The notes beneath the pieces were generated by a model. That model searched no databases, was not told where the DNA came from, and saw nothing but the letters and a program-made list of their open reading frames with translations. A stretch of 64,000 nt of DNA from WTGA01 sp965214055. GTDB lineage: Bacteria; Pseudomonadota; Gammaproteobacteria; Arenicellales; Poriferihabitantaceae. Below, one piece after another: positions 45,243-54,966 of the stretch (the first letter of the stretch is position 1; each line of letters begins with the position of its first letter). A program made the translations under genes and the position numbers. The stretch is from contig OZ243931.1 of the NCBI GenBank assembly GCA_965214055.1, positions 2,666,001 to 2,730,000 on the forward strand, given 5' to 3'.

Positions 45243-45950
45243 ATGAAAGCTCACCGACAGCCCGGGGTGATTCTCCATCAACGGCCCTACCGGGAGAGCA
45301 GCCTGCTGGTGGACCTGTTCACCCGAAATTACGGAAGATTCATGGTCATTGCCAAAGGGTGCCGCCGGCACAAGTCCAGAACACAGGGGCTTTTCATGCC
45401 ATTTCGCCCCTTGTTGCTGGGGTGGGCGGGGAAGGGGAAATTGCCCGTCCTGACTTCCATTGAGCAGCCCCGGTTTTGCCCACCCCTGGGTTCAGTGAGC
45501 CTGGCGTGCGGTTACTATATGAACGAACTGATTCTTAAATTGCTTTATCGCCATGACCCCCATGAAGTGCTGTATGACAAGTACCAGGAAGCAATTTCCG
45601 GCTTACTGGAAGACCGGAACCCAGATACCGTTTTGAGAGTATTTGAAAAACACTTCCTGCAGGAAATCGGATTTGGCTTGGTGCTGGGCCAGGATGTGGA
45701 GAGCGGAGAAGCCATCTGTGAGGATCGGCAATACCGGTACTATGCTGAAAAAGGTCCTGTGCGGACTATCGGCAATCACCCGGGCGCCATTTCCGGGGAA
45801 ACCCTGATTGCCCTGCGGCTCGAAACATTCCACAGCAGGGAGCAGTGCGCTCAGGCCAGGCAATTGATGCGGTTTCTCATTGACCGCCAATTGTCAGGAA
45901 GACCGCTTCGTTCGAGGAGGGTCCTGCGGGAAATCAGGCGATATGCCTGA
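45243..45950 (+). CDS. recO: DNA repair protein RecO
   Basis: 235 residues. The N-terminal OB-fold (GVILHQRPYRESSLLVDLFTRNYGRFMVIAKGCRR) and the C-terminal helical domain are recognisable. RecO loads RecA with RecR and anneals single strands. The gene ends the rnc-era-recO group; the usual pdxJ does not follow, and the next gene is the convergent antiporter. Confidence 0.93.
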   Translation: MKAHRQPGVILHQRPYRESSLLVDLFTRNYGRFMVIAKGCRRHKSRTQGLFMPFRPLLLGWAGKGKLPVLTSIEQPRFCPPLGSVSLACGYYMNELILKLLYRHDPHEVLYDKYQEAISGLLEDRNPDTVLRVFEKHFLQEIGFGLVLGQDVESGEAICEDRQYRYYAEKGPVRTIGNHPGAISGETLIALRLETFHSREQCAQARQLMRFLIDRQLSGRPLRSRRVLREIRRYA

Positions 45951-46157
45951 AAACCGGTCCAGTGCATTGGCTGTGCAGGTAGAACACAACAAAATGACCG
46001 GCGAGAGGGCCCTTTTCCGTTCGGGGGAAACCCACGAATCATAAACCGCCCTGAACTTTATTTCCGTATTTTAAAATCCAGCAGGCCAGCACAAACACCC
46101 CGGCAGTACGTGCCGAGGCAATCATTTTTCAGCCATCTTTCCGGGCAATCGAACGGG

Positions 46158-46191
46158 CACCTCCCGATTGCAGGACAGCAATCGGGAGGTG
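46158..46191. terminator. Perfect 14-base hairpin between convergent genes
   Basis: CACCTCCCGATTGC (46158-46171), a 6-base loop, then its exact complement (46178-46191). It lies between recO (plus) and nhaC (minus), the place of a bidirectional terminator, but neither side has a good T-run. Confidence 0.6.
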
Positions 46192-46207
46192 TTGGGTTCA
46201 GAAAGGA

Positions 46208-47638
46208 TCAGGCCTTCTTCTCTTCCCCCGATTCAAAGTCCTGGATGGAATCCGGATCATCTTCGGATTTATGGATAGTAATATTGAAAATACCGTAGAG
46301 CAGGGTCACGATGGGGGAGAGCCAGCAGAAAAATGCAAAGGGCAGGTACAGGATAGTGGCCACGCCCAGGGTAGCGGTCTGGTAAGCACCTCCTGAATTC
46401 CAGGGCACCAGGTTTGCCGTAACCGTTGCAGAGTCTTCCACCGCCCGGGACAGATTCTTGGGGTGCAGGCCGCGGTCCCGAAACGCCTGGGAATACATGC
46501 GAGCCGTCATTACAATGGACATGTACTGGTCGCACAATACCATGTTTGAAACGAGTGCAGTGCCCACAACTGAGCCAAACAGGGAGCCCTGGGACGTAGC
46601 CCATTTGAGAATACGGTCAACGATTACGCGCAGTTGGTCGGTTTTTTCCATGACCCCACCAAACATCATCGCCGCGATGACAATGGAAATGGTATACATC
46701 ATGGATGACATGCCACCTTTGGTCAGCAGGTCATCGACTGCAGCGATACCCGTTTCGCTGGTATAGCCCGCATAGGAAACATCCAGCATGCCGGCAAGAC
46801 TGGTTCCGTCCTGGAGGAACAGTCCCATAATAATCGCAGCCAGTGCACCCGCGGTAATTCCGGGAATTGCGGGGACTTTTCGATAGGCCACGACGATGAC
46901 CAGCACTGCCGGGAGCAGCATGAGGGGGTTGATCCAGAACGTTTCATCCAGCGTTGCGATAATTTGCTGGACTTCAGCCAGGTTGCCTTCGCCTCCCGAA
47001 TAACGCAACCCCAATACGATTTCAATAATCAGGGTGAGTCCGAATGCAACGCCGGTGGTATAGGTCATGTGCTTGATATGGGTGTACAGGTCGGTGCCCA
47101 CCATGGCGGGGGTCATATTCGTTGTATCCGACAGGGGAGACATTTTGTCCCCAAAATAAGCACCCGACAACACGGCCCCGGCGACGATGGGCAGCGGAAA
47201 TCCCAACCCGGCCCCAATCCCCATCAGTGCCACGCCAATCGTGCCCGTGGTTCCCCATGAAGTCCCTGTGGCCACCGATGTGACCGCGCAGATGATCAGG
47301 GCAGCGGGCAGGAAAATCGAGGGACTGAGCAGTTTCAATCCATAATACAGCAGCGTTGGGACCACCCCGGATGCAATCCATACCCCGATTAATATCCCTA
47401 TGATCACCAGAATGATGATGGCTGGAAGCGAATTGGTTATCCCCTGAACCATGCCGTCCTGGATGTTTTTCCACTTGTGTCCACATCGCCATGCCACCAC
47501 AGATGCAACCAGCACACCAAATAGCATTGCGATATGGGGTTCAGTCCCGAATACGACGATCGAAAGCGAAATTCCGACCACCAGGGAAAGCAGGGAAACA
47601 AGTGCTTCCCATAGATGGGGTTGTCTGGGTGTATCCAT
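46208..47638 (-). CDS. nhaC: Na+/H+ antiporter NhaC family
   Basis: 476 residues with about 11-12 membrane segments. The NhaC region SGAYFGDKMSPLSDTTNMTPAMVG in the middle of the chain carries conserved charged and polar residues. It exchanges sodium for protons across the inner membrane, fitting a marine setting. A GGAGGT ribosome binding site lies 6 bases before the ATG. It is monocistronic, with 250 bases to the pyruvate dehydrogenase operon's end. Confidence 0.92.
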   Translation of the reverse strand: MDTPRQPHLWEALVSLLSLVVGISLSIVVFGTEPHIAMLFGVLVASVVAWRCGHKWKNIQDGMVQGITNSLPAIIILVIIGILIGVWIASGVVPTLLYYGLKLLSPSIFLPAALIICAVTSVATGTSWGTTGTIGVALMGIGAGLGFPLPIVAGAVLSGAYFGDKMSPLSDTTNMTPAMVGTDLYTHIKHMTYTTGVAFGLTLIIEIVLGLRYSGGEGNLAEVQQIIATLDETFWINPLMLLPAVLVIVVAYRKVPAIPGITAGALAAIIMGLFLQDGTSLAGMLDVSYAGYTSETGIAAVDDLLTKGGMSSMMYTISIVIAAMMFGGVMEKTDQLRVIVDRILKWATSQGSLFGSVVGTALVSNMVLCDQYMSIVMTARMYSQAFRDRGLHPKNLSRAVEDSATVTANLVPWNSGGAYQTATLGVATILYLPFAFFCWLSPIVTLLYGIFNITIHKSEDDPDSIQDFESGEEKKA

Positions 47639-47891
47639 TTTGTACCTCCGTAGGTTGTTTGGCCAGATATGGCCTTTATTTTTATATGGAAAGCTTGAGA
47701 AAAGTGACTTCCTGAATCATTGATGTTGCACCGGATGAATTTCCTCAATCCAGGATACATCCTTCCGTAAAGCATTATACCCTAATTTCACTGTCGGACA
47801 GCCGGGAAACACCATCGGACATCCTAAATCGAATCTCTCCAATCTACCTGGATTCCCTGGTATCACGAGTTGATCACCATTTGACTAACAA

Positions 47892-49661
47892 TTATGCCTT
47901 GGGCAGATACAGGTCAGTGATCGTCCCTTCAAACGCTTCCGCGGCCAATCCAAGGGTTTCGGCGAGAGTAGGGTGCGCATGGATGGTCAGGCCGATATCC
48001 TGGGCATCGGCGTTCATTTCAATGGCCAGCGCTGCTTCCGCAATCAGTTCTCCCGCATTGGACCCGACGATTCCTGCACCGATGATCCGGTTTGTTTCCT
48101 TGTCGAACAGCAATTTGGTGATGCCTTCACTGCGGCCCTGCGACAGCGACCGCCCGCTTGCGGCCCAGGGGAACATGCCCTTGCCGTAATTCACGCCGTT
48201 TGATTTGGCCTCCGTTTCCGTCATGCCGGCCCAGGCCACTTCGGGATCGGTATAGGCCACAGACGGGATCACCCGGGCGTCAAATCCACTTTTCAGGCCG
48301 GCTGCAACCTCTGCCGCGACTTTTCCTTCGTGTACGGCTTTATGCGCCAACATGGGCGGCCCGACGATATCGCCAATGGCATAAATATGCGGAACATTGG
48401 TCTGTTGCTGACTGCTCACAGGGATAAATCCTTTCTCGCTGACCTCTACCCCGGCGGCCCGGGCATTGATTTTGTGGCCGTTGGGGGCACGTCCAACGGC
48501 CACCAACACTTTGTCAAAGACTTGGCTGTCCAGACTGCCTTTACCGGAAAAATCCACTTTGACGCCATTTTTCTGTGCCTTCATCGCGGTGACTTGCGTA
48601 TTCAGCCAGATATTTTCGTATTGGCGTCGAATCCGTTTGAACAGGGGGCGGACCAGGTCCGGGTCTGCACCCACCATCAGGTCGTCCATCATTTCCACCA
48701 CACTGATCTGGCTGCCGAGGGCCTCGTAAACCGTGGCCATTTCAAGCCCGATAATGCCTCCGCCGACAATGAGCAGGCGCTCCGGGATATCATCCAGTTC
48801 CAGGGCACCGGTAGAGTCGATGACGCGGGGATCATCGTGGGGGAAACCGGGAATTTCGATGGGTTCCGACCCGGCGGCAATAATGGCGTGGTCAAAGGCG
48901 ATGCGTTCGGTCCCGGTTTCCGTGGTGACTTCGAGCACATGTTCGGAAGCGAATTTACCCACCCCCTGTATCACGGTGACCTTTCTTTTTTTGGCCAATC
49001 CGGACAATCCTGTGGTCAGTCGGGACACAATGCCATTTTTCCACTTGAGGGTTTGTTGGAGATCAATGGCGGGGGCGGCATACTCCAGCCCGATTTCACC
49101 GGCCTCCCGGCTTTCTGAAATGACCCGGGCAAGGTGGAGCAATGCCTTGGAAGGGATACACCCCACATTCAGGCACACGCCACCCAGCCGGGGGTACCGT
49201 TCAATCAGGATCACATCCAGACCGAGATCGGCAGCCCGGAATGCGGCGGTATAGCCGCCGGGACCCGATCCCAGGACCACGAGCTGGACTTTTCGATCAA
49301 CCGCACCGCTCGAGCCGGTCAAAGCGGATTCGGTGCGTTCGTCGCCAGCCGCTGGTTTTTCCGGTGATTTGTCGGGCGGTGTCGGGGTCGGTCGGGATTG
49401 GTCGTCAGGAACCGACTGGTTGGCAACCTCCACAATGAGCAGAACCTGGCCGGTTGAGACTTCGTCGCCAATGGAAACCCGGATGTCGCGGACCGTACCT
49501 GCGGTGCTTGCGGGAATCTCCATGGTAGCCTTGTCGCTTTCGATGGCAACCAGGGGGTCATCCTGTTCGATGACATCGCCCACGCTGACGAAAATCTCGA
49601 CCACCGGGACATTTTCAAAATCACCCAGGTCCGGGATTCTGATTTCTGTTTTCTTCGACAC
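47892..49661 (-). CDS. lpdA: Dihydrolipoyl dehydrogenase with N-terminal lipoyl domain (PDH E3)
   Basis: 589 residues. Residues 1-80 form a lipoyl domain (lipoylated lysine in ESDKATMEIP), joined by a Pro/Thr-rich linker to a flavoprotein disulfide reductase with the redox pair GGVCLNVGCIPSK and a C-terminal histidine-containing interface (HAHPTLAE). It reoxidises dihydrolipoyl groups with NAD+. Lipoyl-fused E3 enzymes are known from several bacteria. Last gene of aceE-aceF-lpdA, 14 bases after aceF. Confidence 0.95.
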   Translation of the reverse strand: MSKKTEIRIPDLGDFENVPVVEIFVSVGDVIEQDDPLVAIESDKATMEIPASTAGTVRDIRVSIGDEVSTGQVLLIVEVANQSVPDDQSRPTPTPPDKSPEKPAAGDERTESALTGSSGAVDRKVQLVVLGSGPGGYTAAFRAADLGLDVILIERYPRLGGVCLNVGCIPSKALLHLARVISESREAGEIGLEYAAPAIDLQQTLKWKNGIVSRLTTGLSGLAKKRKVTVIQGVGKFASEHVLEVTTETGTERIAFDHAIIAAGSEPIEIPGFPHDDPRVIDSTGALELDDIPERLLIVGGGIIGLEMATVYEALGSQISVVEMMDDLMVGADPDLVRPLFKRIRRQYENIWLNTQVTAMKAQKNGVKVDFSGKGSLDSQVFDKVLVAVGRAPNGHKINARAAGVEVSEKGFIPVSSQQQTNVPHIYAIGDIVGPPMLAHKAVHEGKVAAEVAAGLKSGFDARVIPSVAYTDPEVAWAGMTETEAKSNGVNYGKGMFPWAASGRSLSQGRSEGITKLLFDKETNRIIGAGIVGSNAGELIAEAALAIEMNADAQDIGLTIHAHPTLAETLGLAAEAFEGTITDLYLPKA

Positions 49662-49675
49662 GGACAGACGTACGG

Positions 49676-50986
49676 TTACAGGGACAATCTGCGCACATCT
49701 TCAAATGATCGGGCGAGATAAGCGCAGAAACGGGCCGCTTCTGCACCATCTACGACACGATGATCGTAAGATAGGCTCAATGGCAGGATCAGCCTGGGTT
49801 CAAAGGATTCTCCGTTCCATACCGGCGTGATTTTCGATCGGGACACGCCCAGTATGGCCACCTCCGGCGCATTGACGATAGGGGTAAACGAGGTGCCGCC
49901 AATCCCGCCCAGACTGGAAATGCTCAGGCATCCTCCTTTCAAATCCGCTGGCCTGAGCTTTCCGTTTCTCGCGCGCTCACTGATCTCCGCAAGGTCCCGG
50001 GCCAGATCGAAGATGCTTTTTCGATCGACTTCCCGGATGACGGGGACTACCAGGCCGTGGGGGGTATCCACCGCCACCCCGATATTGAAATACTTTTTCA
50101 GGATCAACACCTCGTTGTCCGGGCTCAGTGAGGCATTCAGATTGGGAAATTTTTTCAGGGTGCCGACGAGGGCTTTCATAATGAATGAAAGGAGGGTAAT
50201 TCTTGCGCCAGCCAGTTCCGCCTCCTCCTTGAGTGATTTTCGGAACGCTTCGAGCTCGGTAATGTCGGCTTCATCGTGATGGGTAACATGTGGAATGTTG
50301 AGCCAGGCGCGTTGGAGATGGGGTCCAGACAGTTTCTGGATGCGGGAAAGGGGGCGCGTCTCGATTTCTCCGAACTCGGTGAAATCAATCTGTGGAATGG
50401 GAGGGATTCCACTTCCTGCAGCATCCAGGGGTGTTTTGGCAAGTGCCTGCTTGATCCATGCCTTCACATCTTCTTTCAGTATCCTGCCCTTGGGCCCGCT
50501 GCCGTTGATTTTCGATATATCGGCTCCCAGTTCCCGGGCGAATCGACGGACTCCCGGGCTGGCATGGGGGAGCTTTCCTGTTCGTGACCGAACTTCTCCG
50601 GGCAGGGACGGGGGAGGTGAGTGGGCCGGGATTTCTCCGGGTGCCGGTGGTTCTTTCGCCTCAACGGTCCGGTTCGATGAAACCGGGTCGGGCTCGTTTC
50701 TGGATTTGTCTGGTTTGGCTTCCCGGGTTTTCGGGGGAGTATCGGGTGGGTCACCGCTGGCGAGAATCTCCATGATCACGGAGCCTTCGGAGACCCGGTC
50801 CCCCACCGACACGGCAATATTGGCAACGGTCCCGGTTTCAGGAGCGGGGATTTCCATGGTCGCCTTGTCGCTTTCCAGGGTGACCAGGGGATCTTCTGCA
50901 TTCACGGCCTCGCCGTCGCTGACCAGTATTTCGATGACCTCAACTTCCTCGAAGTCTCCAATATCCGGGATGATTACCGCCGCCAT
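49676..50986 (-). CDS. aceF: Dihydrolipoamide acetyltransferase (PDH E2)
   Basis: 436 residues. One lipoyl domain (ESDKATMEIPAPE near residue 40), a Pro-rich linker, a peripheral subunit-binding domain (SPGVRRFARELGADISKI) and a catalytic domain ending in the HRVVDGAEAARF active-site motif. It transfers acetyl groups to CoA. It has a single lipoyl domain, where E. coli has three. It lies 6 bases after aceE. Confidence 0.95.
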   Translation of the reverse strand: MAAVIIPDIGDFEEVEVIEILVSDGEAVNAEDPLVTLESDKATMEIPAPETGTVANIAVSVGDRVSEGSVIMEILASGDPPDTPPKTREAKPDKSRNEPDPVSSNRTVEAKEPPAPGEIPAHSPPPSLPGEVRSRTGKLPHASPGVRRFARELGADISKINGSGPKGRILKEDVKAWIKQALAKTPLDAAGSGIPPIPQIDFTEFGEIETRPLSRIQKLSGPHLQRAWLNIPHVTHHDEADITELEAFRKSLKEEAELAGARITLLSFIMKALVGTLKKFPNLNASLSPDNEVLILKKYFNIGVAVDTPHGLVVPVIREVDRKSIFDLARDLAEISERARNGKLRPADLKGGCLSISSLGGIGGTSFTPIVNAPEVAILGVSRSKITPVWNGESFEPRLILPLSLSYDHRVVDGAEAARFCAYLARSFEDVRRLSL

Positions 50987-50992
50987 CGTGCC

Positions 50993-53665
50993 CTATACCC
51001 TGGTTGGATCGGGTTTCTCCGGGTCGATTCCATACTGGGCAATGGATTCGGCGACCTGCTGGTAGGTCAGGGCTTCCCGGTCGGCCAGCGCCCGCAGTGC
51101 ACTAACCGTAACATGCTTGCTGTCCACTTCAAAAAAGTACCGCAATTGTTTTCGTGTATCGCTTCGGCCGAATCCGTCCGTACCCAGTACATAGTACGGA
51201 TTCGGGACAAAATTCCGAATCTGCTCGGCATACAACTGGATATAGTCCGTTGCGGCGATGACCGGCCCCTCCGTATTTTCCAGGCACATCTCAACGTAGG
51301 ATTGCCGGGGAGTTTCGGTGGGGTGCAGCCGGTTGTACCGTTCAGTACTCTGTCCATCCCGGGCGAGTTCGTTAAAGCTGGTCACACTCCATATGGTGGA
51401 GCTTACATCGTGGTCCCGGTCCAGCATTTGTGCAGCGGCTTCCACTTCACGCAGAATCGCACCGCTTCCCAGCAATTGTACCTGGTGCCGGTTTTCCGCC
51501 TTCCCCACCGTGCGCAAACGGTACATGCCCTTGAGGATGCCTTCCTGGGCTTCCCCGGGCATTTCGGGATGTGCATAGTTTTCATTCTCGACCGTAATGT
51601 AATAGTAAATGCTTTCCTGTTCCTCATACATCCTGCGCATTCCATCGTGAATGATGACGGCCAGTTCATACCCGTATGCCGGGTCATAGGAAACACAGTT
51701 GGGAACGGTTCCGGCGAGTATCAGACTGTGGCCATCCTGGTGCTGCAGTCCTTCTCCCGCCAGCGTGGTCCGTCCGGCGGTCCCTCCCATGATAAATCCC
51801 TTGGCACGGCTGTCGCCTGCCGCCCAGCACAGGTCGCCAATCCGCTGAAATCCAAACATGGAGTACAGGATGTAAAAGGGAATCGTACAGATATCATGAT
51901 TGCTGTATGCGGTTCCCGCCGCAATCCAGGAGGACATGGCACCGGCTTCGTTGATGCCTTCCTGCAGGACCTGCCCGGTTTTCTCTTCCCGATAGAACAT
52001 CAGCTGATCCGAATCCACCGGTTCGTACAACTGGCCGTGTGGCGAATAAATCCCCAGTTGTCGGAACATTCCTTCCATCCCGAAGGTCCGGGATTCATCG
52101 GGAATGATCGGAACGATGTAGTTCTTGAGGGTTTTGTTCCGTACCAGGGCGGACAGTATCCGGACAAATACCATGGTCGTGGAGATTTCCCGATCCCCGG
52201 TCCCCGCAAGCTGGCTCGTGAAGATGTCCAGACCCGGCAATTCGAATGGGAAGGTACTGGAACTTCGGCGGGCAGGGAGGTATCCCCCCAGCGTGCTTCG
52301 CCGTTCCCGCAAATATTCACATTCCGGCGAATTCTCGGGGGGGCGGTAGAAGGGGGCTTTGGCGACTTCCTTGTCCGTCAAGGGAATGTTGAAACGGTTT
52401 CTAAAAGCGAGCAGGGCCTCTTCACCCATTTTCTTTTGCTGGTGGGTTGTGTTCTGGCCCTCGCCCGACTCACCCATTCCATACCCCTTGACGGTCTTCG
52501 CGAGGATAACGGTGGGTTGGCCGGTATGCCGACTTGCCACGTGATAGGCGGCATAAATCTTGTGGGGATCATGGCCGCCCCGGTTCAGCCGCCAGATATC
52601 CTGGTCGGTCATGTTGGCCACCATCGCCTTCAGTTCCGGGTACTTGCCAAAAAACCTGTCACGAACATAGGCGCCGTCATTCGCCTTGAACGCCTGGTAT
52701 TCCCCGTCGACCGCTTCTTCCATACGCTGTTTGAGCAATCCCTTGGTATCCCTCATCAATAACTTGTCCCAGTACCCGCCCCAGATCACTTTGATGACAT
52801 TCCAGCCGGAACCGCGAAAGTCACTTTCCAGTTCCTGGATGATTTTGCCGTTGCCCCGGACCGGCCCATCCAGTCGCTGCAGGTTGCAGTTGACCACAAA
52901 AATCAGGTTGTCCAGGTTTTCCCTGCCGGCGATGGCCAGGGCGCCGGTGGATTCCGGTTCGTCCATTTCACCGTCCCCCAGAAAGGCCCATACTTTCCGG
53001 TCCTGGGCATCAATCAGACCCCGGTTGTGCAGGTACTTCATATAGCGTGCCTGGTAGATGGCCATGATCGGACCCAGCCCCATGGAAACCGTGGGAAACT
53101 GCCAGAAGTCGGGCATCAGCCAGGGGTGCGGGTATGACGACAACCCCTTGCCGCCCACTTCCTGGCGAAACCGGCGCAGGTCCTGTGCATCCAGGCGCCG
53201 TTCCAGATACGCTCTTGCATAAATACCGGGGGCCGAATGGCCCTGGATATAAATCAGGTCTCCCAGATGCTCGGGAGTCGCGGCCCGCCAGAAGTGATTG
53301 AAGCCGACATCGTACAGGGTGGCGGCGGAGGCAAAACTAGCAATGTGCCCGCCAAGCTCCGAAGATGTCCGGTTGGCGCGCACCACCATGGCCATGGCGT
53401 TCCACCGGATCAGGGCGCGGATTCGGTGTTCCAGTTCATGGTCACCGGGACTCGGCTGCTCCTGGTGGGTGGGGATGGTATTCAGATACGCGGTATTCGC
53501 CTGAAAGGGGATATGTGCCCCGGACCTGCGCGCCTGGTCAATGAGCGACTCGATCAGGAAATGTGCCCTCTCATGTCCCTGTGTTTCGATGACCGCGCTC
53601 AACGCGTCAAGCCATTCATTGGTTTCCGTCGGATCGGAATCCGGCAGGATGGTTTGGTTTGTCAT
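50993..53665 (-). CDS. aceE: Pyruvate dehydrogenase E1, homodimeric type
   Basis: 890 residues, the usual length for the single-chain AceE found in proteobacteria. The thiamine-diphosphate motif GDGEMDEPESTGAL, ending in an NLIFVVNCNLQRLDGPV segment, is clear. It decarboxylates pyruvate and acetylates lipoyl groups on E2. First gene of the aceE-aceF-lpdA operon. A large antisense frame on the plus strand here is only a shadow. Confidence 0.97.
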   Translation of the reverse strand: MTNQTILPDSDPTETNEWLDALSAVIETQGHERAHFLIESLIDQARRSGAHIPFQANTAYLNTIPTHQEQPSPGDHELEHRIRALIRWNAMAMVVRANRTSSELGGHIASFASAATLYDVGFNHFWRAATPEHLGDLIYIQGHSAPGIYARAYLERRLDAQDLRRFRQEVGGKGLSSYPHPWLMPDFWQFPTVSMGLGPIMAIYQARYMKYLHNRGLIDAQDRKVWAFLGDGEMDEPESTGALAIAGRENLDNLIFVVNCNLQRLDGPVRGNGKIIQELESDFRGSGWNVIKVIWGGYWDKLLMRDTKGLLKQRMEEAVDGEYQAFKANDGAYVRDRFFGKYPELKAMVANMTDQDIWRLNRGGHDPHKIYAAYHVASRHTGQPTVILAKTVKGYGMGESGEGQNTTHQQKKMGEEALLAFRNRFNIPLTDKEVAKAPFYRPPENSPECEYLRERRSTLGGYLPARRSSSTFPFELPGLDIFTSQLAGTGDREISTTMVFVRILSALVRNKTLKNYIVPIIPDESRTFGMEGMFRQLGIYSPHGQLYEPVDSDQLMFYREEKTGQVLQEGINEAGAMSSWIAAGTAYSNHDICTIPFYILYSMFGFQRIGDLCWAAGDSRAKGFIMGGTAGRTTLAGEGLQHQDGHSLILAGTVPNCVSYDPAYGYELAVIIHDGMRRMYEEQESIYYYITVENENYAHPEMPGEAQEGILKGMYRLRTVGKAENRHQVQLLGSGAILREVEAAAQMLDRDHDVSSTIWSVTSFNELARDGQSTERYNRLHPTETPRQSYVEMCLENTEGPVIAATDYIQLYAEQIRNFVPNPYYVLGTDGFGRSDTRKQLRYFFEVDSKHVTVSALRALADREALTYQQVAESIAQYGIDPEKPDPTRV

Positions 53666-53994
53666 ATTCCCTGCAAAGTCGACATTGAGAAAAGGGTATC
53701 ATGGACGCGATGGAATGAAGCCGCCTCTTGCTCCAACGATTGCCCGACTACATTCCAAAGGTTCGGCTGGGCAATGTGTGAATTCCGGCGCGGCGAAGGG
53801 CAATCAATGGTCTGCACAACCGGATGGAGGCGGGGAAGGAAAGACAGGGTGAAAGCACATAAACACATTATAACAAGCATACCCGGACGGGTATCCATCT
53901 GACAAGCATCCTTTTTCAGATGTGTAGGGAAAGCCTCCTTCTGCCGATGCGGTGCCACCCGCAGACTCCCTATTACTTCTTAAAATACGCCTGC

Positions 53995-54685
53995 GTCCGG
54001 TCTCGACCCAAAAATGCCCGGTAAAGGTTTCAAACCTTTCTGTACATTGTTCCAGGCCTTTTCCGCCATGTCCTTGCATATCTCTTATAAATTGCTCGGT
54101 TTCAGCAGGACGGTCAAACAGTTCTTCATTTAGGAATTCTATAGTCTCTAAGGATGCAATCATGGCAACATCCTTACCCAGCTTCATAGCACTGGCTTTG
54201 CATTCGTCCTATTCCTGGTCCTCCATGTAGCCTTCCTTGTACAAGGCATCAAAAATTTCTGGAATTTTGCTGTAGCTTTGAATCAGATAGTCAAAATCTG
54301 TAGCGTCTTTTGGACGCAATTCAATCTCTCTGTCCAGCCATGAAATCAGTTTAAGCAAGCAAACTCCTGCAGGAGAAGCCACAGAAATAATACTATCTGG
54401 CGCCTCACTGATTTGCACATCCAACGCATGTTTGAATGCTTCCTGAAAACCGTGCACCTTCATTTCGAAGTTCTGTTTGGGTGGCCAATGAATACTGTGG
54501 TTTTCATCTGCAATTTTGCCAAAAGGGATAATATCAATTTCCCATGGCGGGCCATCTTTACCTTCATGGGTTAATCGGTGAATTTTGCGCGCATCCTGCT
54601 CATAGCCTGTCTGCAATAAGCGGTCTCTTTCCAAGGCACTGCACAGAGTAAAAGAATTGAAGTCATTGATCTGGAGAGGGTGGTT
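53995..54685 (-). pseudogene. AbiEii-like nucleotidyltransferase toxin, broken by a stop and truncated
   Basis: Minus-strand frame reading ERDRLLQTGYEQDARKIHRL, then PPWEIDIIPFGKI, IHWPP, GFQEAFKHALDV, VASPAGVCLLKLISWLDR, KDATDFDYLIQSY, all typical of the AbiEii/AbiGii family. An in-frame TAG (54209-54211) then interrupts it, after which the same frame continues with KLGKDVAMIASLETIEFLNEELFD. The N-terminal part carrying the nucleotidyltransferase GS-type motif is absent. No AbiEi-like antitoxin is adjacent. Borders are approximate. Confidence 0.75.
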
Positions 54686-54720
54686 GCCATTGCACCAGCG
54701 CGCGGCTCAGTTCAACGATC

Positions 54721-54750
54721 TTATTGGCCGTGCTGACGCACGGCCAATAA
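54721..54750. repeat. Perfect 12-base stem palindrome upstream of rpsF
   Basis: TTATTGGCCGTG, a 6-base loop (CTGACG), then CACGGCCAATAA. It could terminate transcription toward the ribosomal operon or mark the edge of the truncated toxin gene. There is no T-run on the plus side. Confidence 0.55.
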
Positions 54751-54779
54751 AAGCCTATTCTTTATGTTGTAACAAACAC

Positions 54780-54817
54780 CTGCACAACTTGAACTCCTAA
54801 CACTGCACAACTTGAAC
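54780..54817. repeat. Two 15-base direct repeats
   Basis: CTGCACAACTTGAAC occurs at 54780-54794 and 54803-54817 with 8 bases between. They lie between the palindrome and the rpsF leader; their origin is unknown. Confidence 0.6.
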
Positions 54818-54925
54818 CTTGCGGCGGATGACAAGTTCATATAGAATCGCGTCCGCTTCAGGCGCTCAGTTGCTTTGTGAGCAAAATGACGATTCAAAAA
54901 TTACTCCTTTCTTCACCACGTCAGG

Positions 54926-54964
54926 GAACTCCCCGGTGGGAAGATTCCAACCCGTAGGGAGAAC
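54926..54964 (+). promoter_or_regulatory. Probable S6:S18-binding leader of the rpsF operon
   Basis: CTCCC (54930-54934) can pair with GGGAG (54958-54962) and GGG with CCC inside it, leaving a CCG-type element (CCCGTAGGGAG) on the 3' side that overlaps the ribosome binding site. This resembles the known S6:S18 autoregulatory motif before rpsF. Confidence 0.5.
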
Positions 54965-54966
54965 CC

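Noticed and set aside
51113..52762. A 549-codon plus-strand frame across the pyruvate dehydrogenase gene
   Set aside because: It is exactly antisense to aceE, which has clear catalytic motifs; the antisense translation has no domain.
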